A stretch of DNA of 32,866 nt from Chlorobiota bacterium (GTDB lineage Bacteria > Bacteroidota > Bacteroidia > Bacteroidales > VadinHA17). A program made the translations under genes and the position numbers. This document shows, piece by piece, positions 23,677 to 32,085 of this stretch; position 1 is the first letter of the stretch; each line of letters starts with the position of its first letter. The stretch spans positions 1 through 32,866 of the forward strand of contig JAADHC010000053.1 in the NCBI GenBank assembly GCA_013152085.1, written 5' to 3'. Below the pieces are notes generated by a model. It saw nothing but the letters and a program-made list of their open reading frames with translations. It was not told the origin of the DNA and made no database searches.

Positions 23677-24447
23677 ATGGATTTACAGATCAGGGAGCAT
23701 CATTTCATTGTTGGAGGAGCCGGCAGCGGTTTAGGACGTGCTGTTGCACTCCGGCTCCTTGAAGAAGGTGCACACATCCTGGCCGTTTCACGTTCTACAG
23801 AGGGCATCGCTTCGCTTTCTGAAGCTTTCCTCCGCCAGGTAACAACATACACTGGTGACCTTACCGACCTTTCATCACATCAAAAAATTCTCGACTGGGC
23901 AGGGGAACATCATCTTTCAGGGATCTTTGTTAATGCCGGCGGGCCTCCTGCAACTTTTTTTACCGAAACAACACTTGAAGAGTGGGATCAGGCATACAAA
24001 GTTATTCTCCGGTGGAAAGTTTCACTGGTTAAAAACCTCCTCCCCGTATTTCAGCAGAATAAATACGGAAAGATTGTTTTCAGTGAAAGTGTTTCCGTAA
24101 AACAGCCGATACCCGGGTTAATACTCAGTAATTCTTTTCGTATGGCTGTTACCGGAATGGCCAAAACATTATCGGAAGAAATGGCACCATATCAGGTTAC
24201 CGTAAATGTATTGGGACCGGGATATCATGAAACGGCAGCCATGCAGCGGCTTTTTGTAAAAAAAAGCAAAACTGAAAATATACCGGTTGAAGAAGCACGC
24301 GAAGTGTTCACTTCCCAGACAGCCATGGGAAGATTAGGAGATCCGGATCAATTCGCCTCGTTGGCCGCATGGTTGCTATCCCCTCTTTCGTCTTATGTCA
24401 CGGGTCAGGTCTTTATTGTGGACGGCGGACTCGTAAAATCAGTATGA
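23677..24447 (+). CDS. Atypical short-chain dehydrogenase/reductase
   Basis: 256 residues with a Rossmann fold. The cofactor loop is GGAGSGLG (13-20) and NAGG (86-89) is normal. The expected YxxxK active site is not present: the aligned stretch LSNSFRMAVTGMAK has S151 and R155, while S138 (SESVS) is kept. The C-terminal GQVFIVDGGL is standard. It belongs to an SDR group that has lost the classic tyrosine and lysine; function is unknown and may be a changed catalytic set or ligand binding. Its end overlaps the convergent gene by 9 bp. Confidence 0.85.
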   Translation: MDLQIREHHFIVGGAGSGLGRAVALRLLEEGAHILAVSRSTEGIASLSEAFLRQVTTYTGDLTDLSSHQKILDWAGEHHLSGIFVNAGGPPATFFTETTLEEWDQAYKVILRWKVSLVKNLLPVFQQNKYGKIVFSESVSVKQPIPGLILSNSFRMAVTGMAKTLSEEMAPYQVTVNVLGPGYHETAAMQRLFVKKSKTENIPVEEAREVFTSQTAMGRLGDPDQFASLAAWLLSPLSSYVTGQVFIVDGGLVKSV

Positions 24448-27366
24448 CAAACCGGGAAGTACAGCCATACCGGGTTGTATGGGTTTTTGTTTTCGCCGGG
24501 CAATACTCAGGCCGTAAACATCGATATTAAAGCTGATCCCCGATTTAAAAGTTCCCTGCTCCGGCAGGTATGCGCCCCATATGCCCAGACTGATCGGGAA
24601 TCCAATACGCAAAGCATAAAAATCCATCGTCAGTTCCCCGCCAAAACCCTGAAAAATCTTCTTTTCACGTATGGATTGATGATTATAATAGTCGTAATTC
24701 CCTTCTCCTTTTGCCGTTTCCCAGAAAAACTGTCCCCGGAAACGGGGGATATAGATAAGCGAACTGATAGCAAAATCAGGATAGAATATCGGGAAATCAT
24801 AGGCTGTTTGCAGTACAGTAAATTTTTCCGACAACCAGTTTTCATATCCCTTTGGATAGGGTAGCTGATTTAAAAAATAAAATTTCGCCGGCACCTGCTT
24901 TTCCATACCTGCCCTCAGACGGAGGGTGTTGTGCGGAAGAAACCCCGGTAAATAGACTGTTCCCAGGATCATTGATTTTGTTCCGTAGTTGCGTGTATTC
25001 CACGGCGCATGTGAAAACCGTGCATCAACGGAAAAACCCAGCCGCGGACGGATATCCCGGTCTCCCATCTTCAGCAGACTGTAATAATACAACCGGTAAG
25101 ACATCAATATCCTTCCGTGATCATAATCCTGAATATCCTGATTCCAGATAAAACTATTGGTATACTGCATATCAACCGAAGGGAACAACCCGCGGCTGAA
25201 GCAGTTGTTTGTAAGATTTAAAGGGATATAGGTTTTCAACCGGAACTCGTTACGGGGAGGTAAATTTGGTGGCAGGGGAATGCCTGTAGAATCCCGCGAA
25301 ATTAAAGGATCACCTCCCAGGCTGTAACTCAGGTCAAAAACCGGATACCAGCCTTTGTACGTAAAGCGGGTAATAAGGTGATGTTGCCGATCTTTGTAGG
25401 AATAGCCTACCGAACCGGTTGCCGTACTGAGCAGGTTCTGGGTAAAAAGCATTATTCCCGGTGAAACCGGGATCTCTTCAAAAGCAAGGTTTTCATAATC
25501 AAAGTACAATGGAAGCCAGCTGTGGAACCGGAACAGGTGTGTGGCTTCATGATACTTTTCCACCTCGTAGGTTGAATCAGGGATATCTGCCGTATTAACC
25601 AGACCTTTTTCTTCCTTTAGCATAGGCCGATATGAACCTGCAGGCATTTTCACCTTTTCCAGCGGCTGCCATTTCGACGGATCAAAACCCGTTTCCGCAA
25701 TATTATAACCCTGCGAAGCATAGTCTGAATAAGCAATCTTATTGCCATTCGGTGACACACAAACATCTGATGCCCCGAACCGGGATGAAGTTACCCGGAA
25801 CAATTTGCCCGAAATCCTGTTTATTGCATAAATATTATCAATCCCCGAAAGGGTGGAATGAAACAAAACATATTCGCCTGCAGGCCATACCGACTGAATA
25901 TCCGAGAAACCTCCGGTATAGATTATTTCCCATTTCCCATTGTTTATATTTAATTCCCGTATATCCTTACCGGCATCTGTAAGGACAATGACCAACAAGT
26001 GGGTCGGATCTTTCCAGACCGGTTTGAAAAAAGAAACATTCCCCGGCAGCGTAAAACTTTTAATGACTTTCCCGTACTGTGCATCAAGGATATCAATAAA
26101 ACAGGTATTGTCGGTTTCAATGCGCACGGCAGCCACCTGTTTTCCGTCTTTCGATATATCCGGCGCAAAATAACGTGATCGACGGGTCATTATCCATTCT
26201 TTACCTGTTTTTATATCCAGCATTTTTATTACTGAAAAATTCCGGTTATTCCACCGCTCATCATAGATGGTTTCAGCCCATACAAGCTTATTCCCGCCGG
26301 CAGACAACCGTACCGGTTGATAATATCCCGGGGTAAACAAATAGGTTTCTTTTCCGGTTCTGTCCATCAGAACAAAACGGTTGATGTCATCAATCCCGGA
26401 TTTTTCAACAACCAGAAGGCTGTCATTGATGTACCGTGGATAACGGTAACTGGCAAATGCTCTTCGCTTTGAAGTATTGATCCGGGTAAATGGTGTTGGT
26501 TTGATCCCTGCATCTTCTGCCAGCCATTTGCGATGAAGAGAGAAAAAAGCAGAGTCATACAAACGTTTTTTCGTGGTTCGTGCATCCTTCCAGAATGAAA
26601 TATTTACCGGATTGATGGTAAACGGATAGCCGGCAATTTTGTCAAGTGCATGGTTCCAGAGTGATATACCATAATTTTCCCTCGACCATGCCGTAACCTG
26701 ATAACCGAATTCGTACCAGTCAGGAACATAATCCCTGTATGAACCAAGCAATGATTTGTCATAACGGTACATTTCTCCCTGCTCGAGGGAAATGGCGCGC
26801 AGTCCCATTTCAAAAGCAGGCAGACGGCCCCTTCCGGCATGTGAGAGCACCGTTTCGGAAGAGACAGCATCACCCTCCATAAACCATAACGGGATCATAG
26901 CAGAGAGCCCGCCTACAGCAAGATCACCGGTTACATATCCAAGCATTCCGGTAAAACGGCGATTGATCTTTTCCATTTGTGCTACGTGGCGCAGTTCATG
27001 CAGGGTCAATTGTTCCAACTCATCCTGAGGATATGAATTGGGGTCCGGAACGGTATAAAATTCAATACGTTTTGGGGCCCAGACCACCATTCCGTTGGAT
27101 ATTGTACTCTGGTTATGAATAACAACCGGTATCTTTTTGGGAACGCTCTGAAGACTGTAATTCACAAAATCATAACTGTAATCCAGCAGGTTGGCCAGAC
27201 GTTGTGCTTCGGGCATAAAAGCATCCGGGAAAATAAGACGGTAATGTTTGGTATCGATTTTTTTCCATCGCAGTGAAGCCGGATCCTGCCCGTTATCATA
27301 AAACTGTCCCAGAACTGTTCCGCCGGCAAGCCAGAAAATTACTAATGGCAGAAGAAATCGCTTCAT
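24439..27366 (-). CDS. HExxH peptidase-like, TolB-like propeller, beta-barrel protein
   Basis: 975 residues. A signal peptide (1-20) is followed by a metallopeptidase-like domain (about 30-290) with HELRH at 123-127 (H123, E124, H127) and E164 in PLWFMEGDA as the likely third zinc ligand, the gluzincin pattern. Residues about 300-560 hold TolB/WD-like propeller repeats (LSAGGNKLVWAET, ISKDGKQVAAV, VSPNGNKIAYSDY). From about 640 to the end, aromatic beta strands typical of an outer membrane barrel dominate, ending PGLSY. The protein is expected at the outer membrane. The family is common in this phylum, but its role is not known to me. A -7-like box (AATATTTG) lies only 7 nt before the ATG. 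Confidence 0.75.
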   Translation of the reverse strand: MKRFLLPLVIFWLAGGTVLGQFYDNGQDPASLRWKKIDTKHYRLIFPDAFMPEAQRLANLLDYSYDFVNYSLQSVPKKIPVVIHNQSTISNGMVVWAPKRIEFYTVPDPNSYPQDELEQLTLHELRHVAQMEKINRRFTGMLGYVTGDLAVGGLSAMIPLWFMEGDAVSSETVLSHAGRGRLPAFEMGLRAISLEQGEMYRYDKSLLGSYRDYVPDWYEFGYQVTAWSRENYGISLWNHALDKIAGYPFTINPVNISFWKDARTTKKRLYDSAFFSLHRKWLAEDAGIKPTPFTRINTSKRRAFASYRYPRYINDSLLVVEKSGIDDINRFVLMDRTGKETYLFTPGYYQPVRLSAGGNKLVWAETIYDERWNNRNFSVIKMLDIKTGKEWIMTRRSRYFAPDISKDGKQVAAVRIETDNTCFIDILDAQYGKVIKSFTLPGNVSFFKPVWKDPTHLLVIVLTDAGKDIRELNINNGKWEIIYTGGFSDIQSVWPAGEYVLFHSTLSGIDNIYAINRISGKLFRVTSSRFGASDVCVSPNGNKIAYSDYASQGYNIAETGFDPSKWQPLEKVKMPAGSYRPMLKEEKGLVNTADIPDSTYEVEKYHEATHLFRFHSWLPLYFDYENLAFEEIPVSPGIMLFTQNLLSTATGSVGYSYKDRQHHLITRFTYKGWYPVFDLSYSLGGDPLISRDSTGIPLPPNLPPRNEFRLKTYIPLNLTNNCFSRGLFPSVDMQYTNSFIWNQDIQDYDHGRILMSYRLYYYSLLKMGDRDIRPRLGFSVDARFSHAPWNTRNYGTKSMILGTVYLPGFLPHNTLRLRAGMEKQVPAKFYFLNQLPYPKGYENWLSEKFTVLQTAYDFPIFYPDFAISSLIYIPRFRGQFFWETAKGEGNYDYYNHQSIREKKIFQGFGGELTMDFYALRIGFPISLGIWGAYLPEQGTFKSGISFNIDVYGLSIARRKQKPIQPGMAVLPGLSY

Positions 27367-27606
27367 TTAATAACAAATATTTTAAAAAATCTTACCTGTA
27401 TGAATTCGCTGGTAAAGATAAGTTTTTCCATTAACCTGAACCATTGTACAAGGCATCCCGTATCACCTTTGTTGCTTTTTTTCAACGGTGAAAAACATTA
27501 TTTTCGCTTCCGCTAAACAATTAATCCGTAAAGAAACGTTATTTTGTAATGTTTTTATATGGGATAAAGAAAGCAGGGAGATTTTTTATCAAAAAATTGT
27601 ATCAGA
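27367..27606. other. Divergent intergenic region
   Basis: 240 bp between divergent genes. Weak -7-like boxes (TATTTTCG at 27499-27506 and TTATTTTG at 27539-27546) could serve the DUF2723 gene, but no well-spaced TTG accompanies either. No gene or stable hairpin is seen. Confidence 0.3.
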
Positions 27607-30600
27607 ATGAAGAAATTCAATAAGCTGAATAACCTGACCGGCTGGCTGGTTTTCTTAATTGCCGCATTTGTATATCTTTCTACCATTGAGCCCACCGCCA
27701 GCCTGTGGGATTGTGGTGAGTTTATCGCCTCTGCCTTTAAAATGCAGGTAGGTCATCCTCCCGGAGCCCCGTTTTTTATGATCCTGGCCAGGGTCGCTAC
27801 GTTCTTTGCCGGAAACCATCCGGAGCATGCTGCCAGGATGATCAATGCCCTTTCCGGACTTGCCAGTGCTTTCACGATTTTATTCCTGTTCTGGACCATT
27901 ACGCACCTGTTACGCAAATTTTATAAAAAAGATGAGCCTTTAACTACCGGAAGAACCATCGCTATTCTGGGCAGCGGACTGGTAGGGGCTCTCGCTTATA
28001 CTTTTACCGACTCATTCTGGTTCTCTGCAGTCGAAGGAGAAGTTTATGCTACATCCTCCCTTTTTACTGCAGTGGTTTTCTGGGCCATTCTCAAATGGGA
28101 GAATTCGGCAGATCATGCCCGTTCTGACCGTTGGCTGATTCTGATTGCTTATCTCATGGGCCTTTCCATCGGTGTTCACCTCCTCAACCTGCTGGCGATA
28201 CCGGCCATTGTGCTGGTATATTATTTCAGAAAATATAAAGTCACACCCAAAGGGGTAATCCTCGCCTTGCTTTTGTCTCTTGTCTTACTGGCTACGATGA
28301 TGTACGGAATTATCCAGGGTGTATTCAAGGTCTCTTCACAATTTGAGCTTTTTGCCGTGAATACCCTTGGTTTACCCTATAATACCGGCGTTTATCTGCA
28401 TCTGGCCCTTCTGGCATTCAGCCTGGCATGGAGTATATACAGCATTATGTACAACAAGACCAATCAAACGACCATCGTTTTGACTGTTGTCGCATTAACC
28501 CTTTCGGGAGTACCCTTCATGACTTCATCAGTGTTTTTCAATCTTCTGATGATCGTGTTACTGAGTATTGTGGTTGTCCTGATCTTTAAGAAAAGCCCCC
28601 GGACCATGCAGGTTATACTAACCTCCGTTACCATGATACTTATCGGTTATTCTTCTTTTGCCATGCTGCTGATCCGGGCAAATGCCGATCCCCCCATGAA
28701 CGAAAACAAACCGGACAATGTTTTTGCCCTGATATCATATATCGACCGTGAACAATACGGAGACCGGCCTCTGGGATATGGCCAGTATTACAATGCCCCG
28801 GTAACGGGCGTTGAAGATACCAAACCTTACTATATCCGTAAAAACGGAAAATATATTGTCTCGAAGTATGGCAGTCAATACACCTATGACCCCAAAGCCA
28901 CCACGATCTTTCCACGCATGTACAGTTCTCAGGCAGATCACATAAGGGTTTACAAGGATTGGGGAAAGGTTAAAGGACATCCTGTTCAGGTTATTAACCG
29001 TGAAGGGAAGCGGGAGCGTATTATGGTGCCTACATTCGGGGAAAACCTGCGTTTTTTCTTTTCTTACCAACTGGGATTTATGTACTGGCGTTATTTTATG
29101 TGGAATTTTGCCGGACGTCAGAATGATATTCAGGGGTTAGGAAATCCTCTCGAAGGGAACTGGATCAGTGGAATAAAGTTTTTTGATGCTAAACGACTCG
29201 GACCACAGGAAAACCTGCCGGATAAATATGCGCATAACAAAGGCCGTAACCGTTACTATATGCTGCCTTTATTATTTGGTATCCTGGGGATGATCATACA
29301 AGCCCAAAAAGGACCCAGGGATTTCTGGACCGTCATGGCGTTGTTTGTAATGACAGGAATTGCCATTGTGGTTTATCTCAACCAGACCCCCAATCAGCCC
29401 CGTGAACGGGACTATTCTTATGCCGGTTCTTTTTATGCATTCAGTATCTGGGTAGGTATGGGTGTGATGTTTATCTACCATTTTCTGCGGAAAGCCATTA
29501 AAGCAATACCTGCGGCGGTGGTTACCACTCTGGCAGGATTGATATTGGTACCGGGGATTATGGCTTCCGAGAACTGGGATGATCACGACCGTTCGGGACG
29601 ATATACCGCCCGGGACCTTGCTTATAATTATTTAAGCACCTGTGCAAAAGACGGAATTTTGTTTACCAATGGAGATAACGACACATTCCCCCTGTGGTAT
29701 GCTCAGGAGGTTGAGGGGATCCGTACCGACGTACGCGTAATCAACCTCATGCTGTTCAATACCGACTGGTACATTGATCAGATGAAAAGGAAAGTGTATG
29801 ATTCGGATCCTGTTCCGCTTTCCCTGCCACATGAAAAATACATCGATGGCACAAATAATATGATTTACCTGGTTGAAAACCAGAACATTAAAGGTTTTGT
29901 AGATATGGCTGCGGCCATACGGTTTGTGGCCGATGATTCCCCCGGATCCAAACTGCGGTTGCAGAATGGCGAACAGATCGACTATCTGCCGGCAAAGAAA
30001 TTTTCCATTCCGGTAAACCGTGAAAAAGTAATCCGTAACGGGACCGTATCTCCCGAAGACAGCGCCCGGATTGTCCCTGAAGTACACGTTACTTTGAATA
30101 AGTCCTATATTCTGAAAAGTTCTTTGATGGTAATGGATTTATTATCCGCAAACAACTGGGACAGGCCGGTTTATTATGTTACCGGCGGACATGATGATGC
30201 CCTTGGCCTGGAAAATTATTTCCAGCTGGAAGGGTTTGCCTATCGTGTCGTCCCTATCCTTACACCTCGGCGCAAGGATGACCCGATCAATTATGGCCGC
30301 ATAGATGTGGAAAAAACCTATAAAAACCTGATGGAAAATTTCCGGTGGGGCAGGATGAATGAACCTGACGTATACCTGGATTATTATACCCGCCGTACCA
30401 TTTCCATTATTAAAGTAAGAAATAATTTTGCCCGCCTTGCCGAAGCGTTGTCTGATGAAGGCCGGAAGGACTCTGCGGTTGCCGTGATTGACCGGTGTAT
30501 GGAAATCCTCCCGAAAGAACAAATGCCCTATGATATATTTACCGTTGGCCTGATCGAGGGTTATTACCAGGCCGGTGCATCGGAAAAAGGAAATGCCCTG

Positions 30601-30819
30601 GCCACGGATTATGCCAATGACCTGAAGAAAGAACTGGATTATTATTTCTCTTTCCCGCCGGCAAAGGTATCACAGGTAAATTACGAAGAAAGGGTTGCTT
30701 TACAGATCCTGCAGCAAATTATCATGGCCGTACAGAATTATGATCCAGGCCTGAAGGAAACGCTGCAAAAAGATCTTGAAGATTACTATCAGTTATATAT
30801 CGGAAAAACCCAATCGTAA
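27607..30819 (+). CDS. DUF2723 multi-pass membrane protein (GT-C-like)
   Basis: 1070 residues. The N-terminal 640 or so residues contain about a dozen membrane helices. After the first helix comes IEPTASLWDCGEFIASA (D35 and E38), a conserved acidic loop motif resembling the catalytic loop of GT-C glycosyltransferases. GHPPGAPFF follows. SFWFSAVEGEVYA is a second conserved loop. The C-terminal part (about 640-1070) is soluble and probably periplasmic, with helical repeats near the end (ALSDEGRKDSAVAVIDRCMEILP). The family is almost confined to Bacteroidota and related phyla and is thought to be a lipid-sugar-dependent glycosyltransferase, perhaps for protein O-glycosylation; this is inferred. 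It ends 15 nt from the convergent receiver gene. Confidence 0.85.
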   Translation: MKKFNKLNNLTGWLVFLIAAFVYLSTIEPTASLWDCGEFIASAFKMQVGHPPGAPFFMILARVATFFAGNHPEHAARMINALSGLASAFTILFLFWTITHLLRKFYKKDEPLTTGRTIAILGSGLVGALAYTFTDSFWFSAVEGEVYATSSLFTAVVFWAILKWENSADHARSDRWLILIAYLMGLSIGVHLLNLLAIPAIVLVYYFRKYKVTPKGVILALLLSLVLLATMMYGIIQGVFKVSSQFELFAVNTLGLPYNTGVYLHLALLAFSLAWSIYSIMYNKTNQTTIVLTVVALTLSGVPFMTSSVFFNLLMIVLLSIVVVLIFKKSPRTMQVILTSVTMILIGYSSFAMLLIRANADPPMNENKPDNVFALISYIDREQYGDRPLGYGQYYNAPVTGVEDTKPYYIRKNGKYIVSKYGSQYTYDPKATTIFPRMYSSQADHIRVYKDWGKVKGHPVQVINREGKRERIMVPTFGENLRFFFSYQLGFMYWRYFMWNFAGRQNDIQGLGNPLEGNWISGIKFFDAKRLGPQENLPDKYAHNKGRNRYYMLPLLFGILGMIIQAQKGPRDFWTVMALFVMTGIAIVVYLNQTPNQPRERDYSYAGSFYAFSIWVGMGVMFIYHFLRKAIKAIPAAVVTTLAGLILVPGIMASENWDDHDRSGRYTARDLAYNYLSTCAKDGILFTNGDNDTFPLWYAQEVEGIRTDVRVINLMLFNTDWYIDQMKRKVYDSDPVPLSLPHEKYIDGTNNMIYLVENQNIKGFVDMAAAIRFVADDSPGSKLRLQNGEQIDYLPAKKFSIPVNREKVIRNGTVSPEDSARIVPEVHVTLNKSYILKSSLMVMDLLSANNWDRPVYYVTGGHDDALGLENYFQLEGFAYRVVPILTPRRKDDPINYGRIDVEKTYKNLMENFRWGRMNEPDVYLDYYTRRTISIIKVRNNFARLAEALSDEGRKDSAVAVIDRCMEILPKEQMPYDIFTVGLIEGYYQAGASEKGNALATDYANDLKKELDYYFSFPPAKVSQVNYEERVALQILQQIIMAVQNYDPGLKETLQKDLEDYYQLYIGKTQS

Positions 30820-30834
30820 AAAGAAGAACTATTG

Positions 30835-31254
30835 CTATAAATTTGTGGCATTAACTCCCTGTTCGATAAAAGGTGTAATGGTCTGAAGCAATTTATGAGG
30901 TAATACCGGTTTGGTAAGATAGGCGTCACAGCCGGCCATAAATGATTTTTTCTGAATATCAGGTGAGGCATACGCTGTAACCACAACAATAGGAATTTCT
31001 TTACGGATTTTCTTGATGGCTGCCGTAGCTTCAATGCCATTTTTAAGTGGAATTAGAATATCCATCAGGATAAGGTCTGCTTTCCCGTCACCCTGCTCAA
31101 AGAAATCCAGGATTTCGACACCATTGCGAAACCGGCTTATTTTTACACCAGTTTTGCGTAATAGAGATTCAAAATACTGGTAGCCGGGATCGTCATCTTC
31201 AACAATCAGAATGATTTTTTCTCCCCAGTCGTAATAAAGATTCATCTGGTTCAC
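30835..31254 (-). CDS. Stand-alone response regulator receiver protein
   Basis: 139 residues, one CheY-like domain with no output domain. The acidic pocket is E19, D20 and D21 (VEDDD). The phosphoacceptor is D65 in LILMDILIP. The switch residues are T93 (VVTAY) and K115 (LTKP). All key residues for phosphorylation are present. It would act by protein contact, for example as a phosphorelay intermediate or as partner of a hybrid kinase. No histidine kinase gene is in the window. It is convergent with the DUF2723 gene. Confidence 0.92.
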   Translation of the reverse strand: MNQMNLYYDWGEKIILIVEDDDPGYQYFESLLRKTGVKISRFRNGVEILDFFEQGDGKADLILMDILIPLKNGIEATAAIKKIRKEIPIVVVTAYASPDIQKKSFMAGCDAYLTKPVLPHKLLQTITPFIEQGVNATNL

Positions 31255-31491
31255 TTGTCTCAGTAAAATATACCTTCCTTTATGGCACCATGAAAGTAAA
31301 CATTACAGCCATATAAAATCTTCACGGCAACGGTGACTTTTCAACACCCACTTGTTAATAACACGGATTATAGCTGGAATGTGCCAGGTTATTCCGCTGG
31401 GTACCTGATCATTTCTGCGTTATTGCCAGTTCACCTTTTCGCCAGCGGTTATCGAGTCTGTTGACAAAATTTTTCGAAAAACGAAAATGGT
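31255..31491. other. Non-coding stretch upstream of the tRNA-Arg unit
   Basis: No gene is seen between the receiver gene and the tRNA-Arg promoter. Two structures are visible. CCGCTGG (31394-31400) and CCAGCGG (31442-31448) form a distant inverted repeat. TTTTTCGAAAAA (31470-31481) is a perfect 12-bp palindrome just before the promoter. Confidence 0.4.
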
Positions 31492-31499
31492 TATCTTTG
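31492..31499 (+). promoter_or_regulatory. -7 element of the tRNA-Arg unit
   Basis: TATCTTTG is a full consensus match. A start near 31506 would place both the tRNA-like fragment (31518-31558) and tRNA-Arg on the transcript. The -33 element is unclear: TTG at 31461-31463 is 28 nt away, and the palindrome TTTTTCGAAAAA occupies the usual place. Confidence 0.55.
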
Positions 31500-31517
31500 C
31501 ATGCTCTTTTTTTGGCA

Positions 31518-31558
31518 TTACCGGCCCCATAGTTCAAGGGAATAACGTTCGCCGGTAA
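31518..31558 (+). pseudogene. tRNA-Arg 5' fragment enclosed by an 8-bp inverted repeat
   Basis: GGCCCC-A-TAGTTCAA-G-GG-AATAACG (from 31523) follows the first 25 or so bases of the intact tRNA-Arg (GGCCCC-G-TAGTTCAA-C-GG-ATAGAATAGCG) with few differences. The anticodon and T arms are missing. The fragment is closed by TTACCGGC (31518-31525) and GCCGGTAA (31551-31558), a perfect 8-bp inverted repeat, so the RNA should fold as a small stem-loop. It lies between the promoter and the intact tRNA-Arg. Confidence 0.6.
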
Positions 31559-31573
31559 GGGATGGATGAAAAA

Positions 31574-31645
31574 GGCCCCGTAGTTCAACGGATAGAATAG
31601 CGGTTTCCTAAACCGTAGATACAGGTTCGATTCCTGTCGGGGCTA
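31574..31645 (+). tRNA. tRNA-Arg (anticodon CCT)
   Basis: The cloverleaf has acceptor strands GGCCCCG and CGGGGCT (with one G-U pair), U8-A9, a D arm GTTC/GAAT region, an anticodon stem GCGGT/ACCGT around TTCCTAA giving anticodon CCT, and a perfect T stem ACAGG/CCTGT around TTCGATT. The discriminator is A. CCA is not encoded. It would read AGG codons. No strong terminator follows, only a short T-run. It forms the left border of the region with the broken GIY-YIG gene and hsdM. Confidence 0.95.
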
Positions 31646-31708
31646 CAAAACTTTTTAAGGAGTATCTCTCTTTTCATCATATAAATCCTCAACAAATTTA
31701 TTTCCCTG

Positions 31709-31954
31709 GTGGACAACGAAGTTTATATTGTTTATGCCATTATTAGTAAAAAAGACGGAAGGTTATATGTTGGATTTACCAAGGACATCGAGCAGCGGCT
31801 GAAGTGGCATAATCAGGGAAAAACCAAATCAACAAAAGGATACAGGCCCTGGAAGCTTTACTATACTGAAAAAGTTAAAGGCAGATTAGCGGCCCGGAGA
31901 AAATGTCCTCATCTCATGATTCCTGGTTTTGGGTTGCTGTTTTTTATTGATTAA
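31709..31954 (+). pseudogene. Truncated GIY-YIG endonuclease-like gene
   Basis: 81 residues from GTG at 31709. Residues 5-64 match the small GIY-YIG (UPF0213-like) family: VYIVYAIISKKDGRLYVGFT supplies the two motif strands, and R30 with H34 follow (EQRLKWHNQGKTKSTKG). Family members continue after AARRK with a helix carrying the catalytic glutamate (normally EK followed by KSG). Here the sequence changes at residue 66 (about position 31904) to CPHLMIPGFGLLFFID, unlike the family. The gene therefore seems cut by a rearrangement or insertion and is probably inactive. An unusual but intact short variant is less likely. Confidence 0.6.
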
Positions 31955-32085
31955 ATTTACGCATTATCTTAAAGAGGAACACAAAAGATTGAAAAATTCC
32001 TCGTTTCCCGGTTACATAAAAATATACATACAGCCTGAAGATAAACCATATTTATTAAAAGACCTTTGTTAATGAACCTGAAATC

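Noticed and set aside
31461-31466. TTGACA as a sigma-70 type -35 box for tRNA-Arg
   Set aside because: It is 25 or more nt from the -7 element, and the phylum uses a different promoter code.
31970-32005. Inverted repeat GAGGAA / TTCCTC before hsdM as a terminator
   Set aside because: The 6-bp arms are separated by a long A-rich loop and are not followed by a T-run, so it is too weak to call.
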